The notes beneath the pieces are model-generated. The model was not told the DNA's origin. It searched no databases and was given only the letters and a program-made list of their open reading frames with translations. Made by a program: the position numbers and the translations under genes. A stretch of DNA of 64,000 nt from Pigmentiphaga sp. H8 (GTDB taxonomy: Bacteria > Pseudomonadota > Gammaproteobacteria > Burkholderiales > Burkholderiaceae_B): assembly GCF_003854895.1 (NCBI RefSeq), contig NZ_CP033966.1:2170001-2234000 (forward strand), written 5' to 3'. Shown one piece after another: positions 42,551 to 49,803 of this stretch (its first letter is position 1; each line of letters starts with the position of its first letter).

Positions 42551-43327
42551 TTAGAAGATCGCGCCCACCATGCCTCCTTCCACGTTGATGGACGAACCCG
42601 TGATGAATCCGGCCTGCCTCGATGCCAGGAACGTGACGACGCCGCACACTTCTTCCTGCGAGCCCATGCGGCCGAGCGGCGTGAGTCTTTTCCTGGCGGC
42701 CGCCTGTTCGGGCGTGTAGGCAGCCTGGCCGCTTCGATGAGAGGTATCGATCAAGGCGGGGGCGACGCAGTTGGCCGTGATGCCCGCATGGCCGACTTCA
42801 TTGGCCAGATGCTTGACGTAGGTGCTGACGCCGGCCCGGAAGACGGTGGACAGGCTGTGGTGAGGCATGGGCTGCTTGACGGAGGCCGAGGTGACGGCAA
42901 CGATCCTGCCCCATCCGCGTCCCAACATGGCCGGAACGAGTTCCTTGGCGACCTGGATGACGCTCCAGAGCTGGTTCTGGTAGGCCTGCGTCCAGCGGGC
43001 CTCGTCGGTCTCGTCCAGCGTCGCGCGCAGGGGGTTGGGGGCACGGCCGGTGTTGAGAATGAGTATGTCCGGGCCTTCCAGCTCTTCGCAGGCGATGCGC
43101 CGCAGCCGGGCGACATCGTGCTGCGCAAGCATGTCGCCCGGCACGGCAATGGCGCGCACGCCATGTTGCGCCCGGATCTCGTCGGCGACCGCTTCCAGCT
43201 TGTCGGCGCTGCGGGCAAACAGCACGACGTTGGCCCCTTCTGCGGCCAATGCGTGCGCGATGTTGCGCCCCATGCCGCTACTGGAGGCGGTGACGACGGC
43301 GGTCTTGCCTTGAATGCCCAGGTCCAT
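42551..43327 (-). CDS. divergent short-chain dehydrogenase/reductase lacking YxxxK
   Basis: The 258-residue product has an SDR framework: GKTAVVTASSSGMG cofactor motif (TAxxxGMG), LNTG in place of NNAG, catalytic-Ser-like VTSASV and a C-terminal GFITGSSINVEGG. At the catalytic site it reads HHSLSTVFRAGV, so by eye alignment Tyr is Ser and Lys is Arg; a group of SDR homologues with similar LSxxxR sequences exists, with unclear chemistry. ATG 43327 is 2 bp after the stop of the CapA-like gene, with GGAG upstream, so they are coupled. It may be a reductase with an altered mechanism or a non-redox relative. Confidence 0.87.
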   Translation of the reverse strand: MDLGIQGKTAVVTASSSGMGRNIAHALAAEGANVVLFARSADKLEAVADEIRAQHGVRAIAVPGDMLAQHDVARLRRIACEELEGPDILILNTGRAPNPLRATLDETDEARWTQAYQNQLWSVIQVAKELVPAMLGRGWGRIVAVTSASVKQPMPHHSLSTVFRAGVSTYVKHLANEVGHAGITANCVAPALIDTSHRSGQAAYTPEQAAARKRLTPLGRMGSQEEVCGVVTFLASRQAGFITGSSINVEGGMVGAIF

Positions 43328-43329
43328 GC

Positions 43330-44448
43330 CTACTCCACGAGGACGACGACTTCGTTTCCGTCGACGGCGAATCGGTGCGGCATGTCTTCCGACACCCATT
43401 CCATGTAGTCGAGGACCTGCGCGAAACGCGGGTCTGCCTGCTCCAGGGGCTCTGGACGGTATCGGCTGTCGAACGACATGGGGACGAAGGCAACCCGGTC
43501 CAGCCCGGTGGACGAGGCGGTTATCCTGGCCAGCAGTCCTATGGTGCAGTCCTTGCCGTAAGGCATGAAGGGGAACGCGGGGTCGAGGTCCGCGTGATTG
43601 CGGACGGCGCCATGCATCCAGGCGGGTTCCTTCCAGGACGGGGCCGCGAACGACTTGGTCATCGCGAAAACGCCGAGGCTGTAGAAAATGGGTTTGCCCC
43701 GGTAGACCTCGATCGCCTTGGGCACGTGCGGCGCATGGCCGACGACGACATCGGCGCCGGCATCGATGGCGGCATGGGCGACGGCGACCTGGTAATCGGA
43801 TATGACCCGGGGCAGGCGGATGACGCCGGAGTGGAAAGCAAGGACCACGACGTCGACCTGCTCGCGCAGCGCCCGGATATCGTCGAGCAGGCGCGACAGA
43901 TCCACGGCGTCCGGCTGGGTGTGGATGCGGACCGGCTGGTGCGGTCCGCGCGTTTCATACAGCGTCTTGACGCGGATGGCGGTGACGCCGGGGCGGTTCG
44001 CGCCGGCTTCGCTGCCCGCCGCCGCGACCGAGGTGTACCCCAGGTATCCGACCTTGACGCCGTTGCGTTCGACGATGGCGGGCTTGCGGGCCTCGTCCAG
44101 GTCGCGGCCCGCCCCGGTTACCTGGATGCCGCGCTGATTCAACAGCGCGCGCGTATCCAGCATGGCTTCGGCGCCGCTGTCGAAGCTGTGGTTGTTGGAC
44201 ATCGTGACGGCATCGAAGCCGCCGTGGGTATAGATGTCGGCCATTTCGATCGGTTGTCCCACCTGTGGCGCATGCTCGGCGCGGACGTTCCGGCTGGAGT
44301 AGGTTCGCATGCAATTCACGAACCGGATGTCCGCGGCGCGGAGTACGGGCCCGACGAGTTCCGTATAGCCCTCGACGGGAAATCCTTGTGACGGGCCGTG
44401 GGTCGGGCCGCAGTCGCCGCCGATGACGACCGTTACGTTGCTGGACAT
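43330..44448 (-). CDS. CapA-family (PGA_cap) metallophosphoesterase-like protein
   Basis: The 372-residue product has the CapA/PgsA fold: VVIGGDCGPT at the N-terminus, AVTMSNNHSFDSG (about 78-90, the metal-binding NNH), VGYLGYTS, VVLAFHSG (about 205) and VVGHAPHVPKAIEVYRGKPIFYSLG (His pair). Family members were named for poly-gamma-glutamate capsule synthesis, but many are soluble calcineurin-like enzymes of unknown substrate. There is no signal peptide here. I use ATG 44448, which has GGAGGAGAAC upstream. It lies within a catabolic operon between rubredoxin and an SDR, so it is unlikely to make capsule; hydrolase or lyase action is inferred. Confidence 0.87.
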   Translation of the reverse strand: MSSNVTVVIGGDCGPTHGPSQGFPVEGYTELVGPVLRAADIRFVNCMRTYSSRNVRAEHAPQVGQPIEMADIYTHGGFDAVTMSNNHSFDSGAEAMLDTRALLNQRGIQVTGAGRDLDEARKPAIVERNGVKVGYLGYTSVAAAGSEAGANRPGVTAIRVKTLYETRGPHQPVRIHTQPDAVDLSRLLDDIRALREQVDVVVLAFHSGVIRLPRVISDYQVAVAHAAIDAGADVVVGHAPHVPKAIEVYRGKPIFYSLGVFAMTKSFAAPSWKEPAWMHGAVRNHADLDPAFPFMPYGKDCTIGLLARITASSTGLDRVAFVPMSFDSRYRPEPLEQADPRFAQVLDYMEWVSEDMPHRFAVDGNEVVVLVE

Positions 44449-44463
44449 CGTGTTCTCCTCCAT

Positions 44464-44691
44464 TCAGATTTCGATCATTTCGAAGTCTTGCTTGCCCGCC
44501 GAGCATTCCGGGCAGATCCAGTCCTCGGGCACGTCCGCCCACCGGGTGCCGGGGGGGATGCCTTCGCCCGGCATGCCGGCGGCCTCGTCGTAGATGAAGC
44601 CGCAGAGTATGCACTGCCAGGTCTTGAACGGAGCGGCGGCAGGGGGGGGCGCCGTGGCCGGCGTGGTGTTTGGGTCGTTCATATTCATCAT
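44464..44691 (-). CDS. rubredoxin-like iron protein
   Basis: This 75-residue protein has a flexible Ala/Pro/Thr-rich N-terminus (about 1-22) followed by a complete rubredoxin domain, with CILCGFIYDEAAG and CPECSAGKQDFE giving the two Cys-x2-Cys iron sites, and the conserved ADVPEDWICP. It carries single electrons in the cytoplasm. Its start overlaps the FadB-type gene by 4 bp (ATGATGA), so the two are translated together. Rubredoxin reductase and an alkane hydroxylase, the usual partners, are absent from the window. It may serve an acyl-CoA-linked oxidation, or an oxygenase elsewhere. Confidence 0.9.
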   Translation of the reverse strand: MMNMNDPNTTPATAPPPAAAPFKTWQCILCGFIYDEAAGMPGEGIPPGTRWADVPEDWICPECSAGKQDFEMIEI

Positions 44692-46844
44692 TTCGTGGTG
44701 CCAGGGGTTGAAGGCTGCCGTACCAGCGACGGCAAGGTACCGGTATCGGGCGCGGCGGCGTCGCGCAGCCTGCCGTCCTGCGCGACGATCCGGGCCAGCA
44801 GCGGACTGGGCTTCCACCGCTTGCCATATCGGTCGTGCCATGCCTGGACCTCGCGCAGGACCACGGGCGCGCCCACTCCGTCCGCCCAGTACATCAATCC
44901 GCCACGATGGCGGGGGAAACCGAAGCCATTGAGCCACATCGCATCGATGTCGCTCGCGCGGAAGGACTTGCCTTCGTCGATGATCTTGCAGGCTTCGTTG
45001 ACCGAGGCGAACAGCAGCCGGTGGAGAATTTCTTCGTCCGTGAATTCCCTTTGGGGGATGTCGAATTCCCGCGCGATGTCGGCGATGACCTGGCTGACGA
45101 CGGCGTCGGGGCGAGGCGTCCGGTCGTTTTTCTCGTAGCGATACCAGCCGGTGCCGTTCTTCTGGCCATAGCGGCCCATCTCCACCAGGCGATCCGGGAC
45201 GTGGAGCTTGCGATAGGTGGGGTCCGCGGCGGCGCGGCGCTTGCGCGTGTCGTAGCTGACGTCCAGGCCCGACAGGTCGCTGACCGCGAACGGACCCATG
45301 GGGTAGCCGAAATCCATCATGACCTTGTCGATCTGCCAGGGCAGGGCGCCTTCTTCGAGAAGCAGCATCATCTCGGTCACCAGCGGAGCCCGGCTCCGGT
45401 TCGCGGCGAAGCCGTCGCACGATCCGGCGACCACGCTGATCTTGCCCAGCGCCTTGCCCATTGCCGTCGCACGGCCGAGCGTGTCGATCGAGGTGGCGTC
45501 GCCGGCAACGATCTCGCACAGTTTCATGACGTTCGCCGGAGCGAAGAAGTGCGCGCCCGCCACGGACCCGGGCCTTTTCGTGGCGCGGGCCATGACGTTG
45601 ATGTCGATCGCGGAGGAGTTGGTGAGCAGCAGGGCGTCCGGTTTCATCACCACGTCCAGCTTGCCGAAGATGTCCACCTTCAGGTCGATTCTTTCGAATA
45701 CGGCCTCGATGACGGCGTCGCAGTCGCCGATGCTTTCATAGCGGCTGACCGGTTCGATCCGCGCCATCCTCTCCCGCATCTGATCCGGGGTGAGGCTCTT
45801 GCGCTGAACCCGTGTCTCGTAGGTCGACCGGATGCGTTCCATGGCGCGTTCCAGCGCCTCGGGGGTGGCTTCGAGCATCTTGACGGGAATGCCGACGTCG
45901 GCGAAGGCGATCGCGATGCCGCTTCCCATGGTTCCTCCCCCGACCACCGCAGCGCGGCGAACCTTGTCGCCCGCGGCCGGCGTGGCGATGCCGGGGATCT
46001 TGCCGGCCGTTTTCTCCGCGAAGAACGCATATCTCAGGGCCTTGGATTCGTCCGAATGTTCGAGCTCGGAAAAGCGATCATGCTCGAGCTCAAGGCCCGG
46101 ACCGAAATCCGCATGCAGAGAGGCCGCCACCAGTTCGATCGCGTAGCCCGGCGCTTTCAAGGGCGATTTCCTGCGGGCCGCCGTCTTGCGCGCCGCTTCG
46201 ATGATTTCCGGTTTCTCCCGGTCGGCGTCCTGCCATGCAGTCAAGAGGGACGTCCTGCGCAGCGGCCGCCCGGACGCGATCCGCCGGGCGACGCCGGCCG
46301 CGAATTCCACCAGATCGCCAGCGGCGATTTCGTCTATCAATCCCAGGGCCAGTGCTTCGTCCGCGCCCACTTGCCGGCCGGAGAGGATCAGGTCCAGCGC
46401 GGCCTCGGCACCGACGAGCCGGGGAAGCCGCTGGGTACCGCCGCCGGCGGGAATGATGCCCAGCTTGATTTCCGGCAGGCCGAGCCTGGCAGCCGGTGTT
46501 GCGATGCGGTAATGACAGGCGAGGGCATGTTCCAGCCCACCGCCCAGGCAGTAGCCGTCCATGGCCGCCACGACGGGTTTTTCGCTGGCCTCGATGGCAC
46601 CCGCGCTGGCCCGGGTGGTTACCGCGCGTGCTTTTCCGAACTGCCGGATATCGGCCCCGGCCATGAAGTTGCGGCCGGCTCCCGTCAGCACGATCGCATC
46701 CACCACCGGATCCTCGTTCGCCGCCTTGACGAAATCAATGATGCCTTCGCGTACGCCGGGCGCCAGGGCGTTAACGGGCGGGTTGCGTAGGGTGATGATG
46801 CCTACGCGATCGCGGATCTCGTAGCTGACTACCTCGTCGTTCAT
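44688..46844 (-). CDS. FadB/FadJ-type enoyl-CoA hydratase/3-hydroxyacyl-CoA dehydrogenase
   Basis: The 718-residue bifunctional beta-oxidation enzyme has an N-terminal crotonase domain (about 1-190; AGADIRQF oxyanion loop, GGGLEHALACH and LPEIKLG with both catalytic Glu), a Rossmann domain (about 295-480; AAVVGGGTMGSG, HFFAPANVMKLCEIV with the catalytic His) and two C-terminal 3HCDH domains with FAANRSRAPL and LDVSYDTRKR. It hydrates an enoyl-CoA and oxidises the hydroxyacyl-CoA with NAD. It is the first leftward gene from box 6, divergent from the thiolase at 46978, together completing a beta-oxidation spiral. Confidence 0.94.
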   Translation of the reverse strand: MNDEVVSYEIRDRVGIITLRNPPVNALAPGVREGIIDFVKAANEDPVVDAIVLTGAGRNFMAGADIRQFGKARAVTTRASAGAIEASEKPVVAAMDGYCLGGGLEHALACHYRIATPAARLGLPEIKLGIIPAGGGTQRLPRLVGAEAALDLILSGRQVGADEALALGLIDEIAAGDLVEFAAGVARRIASGRPLRRTSLLTAWQDADREKPEIIEAARKTAARRKSPLKAPGYAIELVAASLHADFGPGLELEHDRFSELEHSDESKALRYAFFAEKTAGKIPGIATPAAGDKVRRAAVVGGGTMGSGIAIAFADVGIPVKMLEATPEALERAMERIRSTYETRVQRKSLTPDQMRERMARIEPVSRYESIGDCDAVIEAVFERIDLKVDIFGKLDVVMKPDALLLTNSSAIDINVMARATKRPGSVAGAHFFAPANVMKLCEIVAGDATSIDTLGRATAMGKALGKISVVAGSCDGFAANRSRAPLVTEMMLLLEEGALPWQIDKVMMDFGYPMGPFAVSDLSGLDVSYDTRKRRAAADPTYRKLHVPDRLVEMGRYGQKNGTGWYRYEKNDRTPRPDAVVSQVIADIAREFDIPQREFTDEEILHRLLFASVNEACKIIDEGKSFRASDIDAMWLNGFGFPRHRGGLMYWADGVGAPVVLREVQAWHDRYGKRWKPSPLLARIVAQDGRLRDAAAPDTGTLPSLVRQPSTPGTTK

Positions 46845-46939
46845 GGGGGAACCTCAATTCCGTTGCGCTATCGGAGCGGATCGGCAGTTGCCTTTCGCCA
46901 TGGTCGGTATGCTATCATGAGTTCCTGTAGATGGTATCA

Positions 46940-46956
46940 GTTTCATTCATTGGAAC
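46940..46956. promoter_or_regulatory. IclR-type operator (box 6)
   Basis: GTTTCATTCATTGGAAC matches 14 of 16 defined consensus positions, in the 133-bp gap between the FadB-type gene and the thiolase. It is 22 bp before the thiolase ATG. TGATACCAT on the minus strand (46939-46931) touches it, as part of the likely leftward promoter. Confidence 0.65.
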
Positions 46957-46977
46957 TTTAAGGTTTGGGAGGGACGA

Positions 46978-48150
46978 ATGGCGGGCAAGGATCAGGCATA
47001 CATCGTGGGAGCGTACGAGCACCCGCTGCGCCATGCGCCGGATCATTCCGTGGCCAGACTGCACGCCGAGGTGGCGAAAGGGGCGGTCGAGGACGCGGGT
47101 TTGTCCAGGGACGACATCGACGGGTTCTTCTGCGCCGGCGATGCGCCGGGGGCCAATCCGTGGTCTTTGGCCAACTATCTCAACCTGCGCAAGCTGAGGC
47201 ACCTGGACTCGACCGACATGGGAGGGTGTTCGTATCTCATACACGTGGCGCACGCCGCCCAGGCGATCGCCGCAGGCCGATGCAACGTCGCCCTGATCAC
47301 GCTGGCCGGCCGTCCCAGGTCCGAGGGTATTTCCGGAACGCAGGTGCGGGTCAGGGGTTCGAATCTTCCCGAGTCGCCGTACGAGATGCCGTACCGGCCG
47401 GTGACCTTGAATCTGTATGCCATGTGCGCGATGCGCCACATGCATGAGTTCGGCACGACATCGGAGCAGCTTGCATGGATCAAGGTGGCGGCGTCGCGCC
47501 ACGCGCAACACAACCCTCATGCGATGCTGCGCAAGCCGGTATCCGTCGACGAGGTCCTGGCATCGCCGCTGATCTCCGATCCGCTGCGCCGTCTCGATTC
47601 CTGCGTGGTGACCGATGGCGGCGGCGCCCTCATTGTTGCGCGCGCCGAGGTCGCCGCACAGTTGCACAGGCCCCGGGTCCGCATCAAGGGATATGGCGAG
47701 ACCACCAAGCATCAGGATGGGGGGAAGATCGATCTCACCTACACCGGACAGGCCTGGAGCGGCCCCCGGGCCTTCGAGGCCGCGGGCGTCGGACCCGGCG
47801 ATATCCAGTACGCCTCGATCTATGACAGCTTCACCATCACCGTGCTGCTGCAACTGGAAGACCTCGGGTTCTGTGGGAAGGGCGAGGGCGGGCGGTTCGT
47901 CCAGGACGGAAACCTGATCGCGGGCGTGGGCAGGCTACCCGTGAACACGGATGGGGGCGGGCTTTGCAACAATCATCCTTCCAACCGTGGGGGGATGACG
48001 AAAATCATCGAGGCGGTCAGGCAGCTCCGGGGCGAAGCACACCCGGAACTGCAGGTCCCGGGGTGCACGCTGGCCCTGGCGTCGGGCATAGGCGGCGCGA
48101 TCGGCCACCGCCATGGCGCGGCGACCTTGATCATGGAACGGGAGGCATGA
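46978..48150 (+). CDS. SCP2-type thiolase family protein
   Basis: The 390-residue product has the thiolase fold with STDMGGCSYLIHVAHAA, giving the likely nucleophile Cys84, and GGGLCNNHPSNRGG, giving His333 of the HP motif. The second, C-terminal Cys of classical thiolases is not obvious (ASGIGGAIGHRHGAA). It should cleave a 3-ketoacyl-CoA or perform related C-C chemistry. GGGAGGG precedes ATG 46978. It starts an 11-kb run to 58089 from box 6 and overlaps the DUF35 gene by 4 bp, again suggesting a thiolase-DUF35 complex. Compare the gene at 21913, where Cys and His are lost. Confidence 0.9.
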   Translation: MAGKDQAYIVGAYEHPLRHAPDHSVARLHAEVAKGAVEDAGLSRDDIDGFFCAGDAPGANPWSLANYLNLRKLRHLDSTDMGGCSYLIHVAHAAQAIAAGRCNVALITLAGRPRSEGISGTQVRVRGSNLPESPYEMPYRPVTLNLYAMCAMRHMHEFGTTSEQLAWIKVAASRHAQHNPHAMLRKPVSVDEVLASPLISDPLRRLDSCVVTDGGGALIVARAEVAAQLHRPRVRIKGYGETTKHQDGGKIDLTYTGQAWSGPRAFEAAGVGPGDIQYASIYDSFTITVLLQLEDLGFCGKGEGGRFVQDGNLIAGVGRLPVNTDGGGLCNNHPSNRGGMTKIIEAVRQLRGEAHPELQVPGCTLALASGIGGAIGHRHGAATLIMEREA

Positions 48151-48563
48151 TGACGGAGCAGCGCAGCGGCGCCTGGAAACTCGGCGATCCCGCATTGAAC
48201 CCGGGCGACGAGGAATATTTCATCGCGGCCCGGAACGGGAGCCTGCTGGTCGGCGCATGCCGGGCATGCGGGGAACTCCACCACTATCCCAGGTGCATGT
48301 GTCCGTTCTGCTGGAGCGCCGAGGTCGAGCTGAAACCGGCCGCGGGTGCCGGAACGATTTACACGTTCAGCGTCACGCGCAAGGGTCCGGACACGCCTTA
48401 TTGCATTGCCTACGTGCAGTTGGACGAAGGGCCGATCATGATGACGAACATCGTGGACACCGATCTGGATCTTGTCCGGGTCGGGCAACGGGTCAGGCTC
48501 GTATGCGTTCCCACCGATGGCGATTACGCCATTCCCATGTTCACGCCGGCGCAGGCCGAATGA
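48147..48563 (+). CDS. DUF35/OB-fold zinc-ribbon protein
   Basis: This 138-residue protein has a zinc ribbon with two intact Cys pairs (ACRACGELHHYPRCMCPFCW, about 36-55) and an OB-fold domain with GTIYTFSVTRKGPDTPYCIAYVQLDEGPIMMTNI, the common DUF35 acyl-CoA-associated pattern. It overlaps the thiolase gene by 4 bp, and ATG 48150 is an equally good start with GGGAGG at better spacing. By analogy with SCP2 thiolase/Ltp2 partners it probably binds the thiolase at 46978 and helps dock the CoA substrate. Its end overlaps an alternative start of the next gene. Confidence 0.9.
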   Translation: MMTEQRSGAWKLGDPALNPGDEEYFIAARNGSLLVGACRACGELHHYPRCMCPFCWSAEVELKPAAGAGTIYTFSVTRKGPDTPYCIAYVQLDEGPIMMTNIVDTDLDLVRVGQRVRLVCVPTDGDYAIPMFTPAQAE

Positions 48564-48577
48564 GCCCGGAGGCATCG

Positions 48578-49747
48578 ATGAGCGGCGCAACGGTGTTGTA
48601 CAGCGCGGTAGGGAACGTGCTGGCCCGATACGAGATCGACAGGGTCGAGGCCCGGCTGACGAGGCGGGCGGAATTTCTCATGCCGAGCCGGGTGCAATAT
48701 GCCTGGAGGCATCCGGCGCTGCGGGTTCTTTATGTGACGACGGCCAGTTCCGGCCCACGGACCCATTCCAGGGACAACCAGGTCACGGCTTTCCGCATCG
48801 ACCGGGAAGGCGGGCTGTGCCAATTGGGCGAGACGCGGAACCTGGCGGCCAGGGCGGTGCACCTCTGCGTCGACCCAGAAGGAAAGTTCGTCATCAACGC
48901 GCACAACTTCCCGCGATCGTGGGTGACGGTTCATCGGATACGGCCGGACGGATCGCTGGGGGAAGCGGTCGAGCAGGACGAGCAGACCGACTTCGGGAGT
49001 TATCCGCACCAGGTGATGGCCTTTCCCGATGCGTCGGCGGCATTGGTCGTGGACCGGGGAAACCATGCGACCCAGGACAAGCCCGAGGATCCGGGGGCGC
49101 TGCGGGTGTATCCCATGAAGGATGGCCGGCTCGTCGCGGGGCAGGTCGTCGCGCCGGGGGGCGGGTTCGGGTTCGGACCGCGCCACGTGGCCTTCCACCC
49201 CGGTAAGCCGTGGTTGTACGTGGCGGACGAGCGCCACAACTGCCTGGCCATGTTCCGGGTGTCGAACGGCTCGATCGAGGAAAGGCCCGCATACGTGGCC
49301 ACCACGCTCGAGAACCCCGGCGCCGCAGGGCCGCGGCAGCTCGTGGGCGCCATCCATGTCCATCCGGACGGGCGCCATGTCTATGTTGCCAATCGCGCGG
49401 ACGAGACCATGGCGGCAGGAGGGCGGAAAGTGTTCGCCAAGGGGGAGAACAGCATCGCCGTCTTCCAGATCGATCCGTCCAGCGGCGAGCCCGTGCGTAT
49501 CCAGAACGCGGACATCGGTTCCTTCCACGCCAGGACGTTCGCGCTGGATCCCGCAGGCGGCATGCTCGTCGCCGCCAGCATCAAGGCCATGAACGTCCTG
49601 CGAGACGGGGAAATCGAACACGTTCCCGCGGCACTTTCCGTTTTTCGCATCGGGCCGGACGGGCGGCTCGCGTATCAGCGCAAGTACGACGTGCCACTGC
49701 CGGACGGCGAACTGCAGTACTGGATGGGCATGGTCGAGCCGGCGTAG
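48578..49747 (+). CDS. lactonase-family beta-propeller protein (6-phosphogluconolactonase-like)
   Basis: The 389-residue product consists of repeated beta-propeller blades typical of the lactonase (YbhE/Pgl) family: VLYSAVGNVLARYEID, HPALRVLYVTTAS, HLCVDPEGKFVINAHN, GPRHVAFHPGKPWLYVADE, GAIHVHPDGRHVYVANR and ARTFALDPAGGMLVAAS. Such enzymes open lactone rings or act as binding propellers. ATG 48578 has GGAGG five bases upstream; ATG 48560 is an alternative overlapping the DUF35 stop. There is no signal peptide, so it acts in the cytoplasm. A lactone intermediate in this pathway is therefore possible. Confidence 0.85.
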   Translation: MSGATVLYSAVGNVLARYEIDRVEARLTRRAEFLMPSRVQYAWRHPALRVLYVTTASSGPRTHSRDNQVTAFRIDREGGLCQLGETRNLAARAVHLCVDPEGKFVINAHNFPRSWVTVHRIRPDGSLGEAVEQDEQTDFGSYPHQVMAFPDASAALVVDRGNHATQDKPEDPGALRVYPMKDGRLVAGQVVAPGGGFGFGPRHVAFHPGKPWLYVADERHNCLAMFRVSNGSIEERPAYVATTLENPGAAGPRQLVGAIHVHPDGRHVYVANRADETMAAGGRKVFAKGENSIAVFQIDPSSGEPVRIQNADIGSFHARTFALDPAGGMLVAASIKAMNVLRDGEIEHVPAALSVFRIGPDGRLAYQRKYDVPLPDGELQYWMGMVEPA

Positions 49748-49803
49748 CGCCATGTCGCTGCCGGGGAAGAATCGAAGTCGAACAGGTGGATGGTAGAGAC
49801 GGT

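Noticed and set aside
44692..45519. Extension of the rubredoxin frame to 45519, which would be a 351-residue fusion
   Set aside because: The extension lies in another frame of the FadB-type gene and is Arg-rich; rubredoxin starts at the ATGATGA overlap.
46978..48150. Calling the 46978 product a standard biosynthetic acetyl-CoA acetyltransferase
   Set aside because: It is SCP2-type with a DUF35 partner and lacks an obvious C-terminal catalytic Cys, so only the broader thiolase-family call is supported.
49210..49803. 908-codon version of the acyl-CoA synthetase
   Set aside because: The first 198 codons overlap the lactonase gene out of frame and show no domain.
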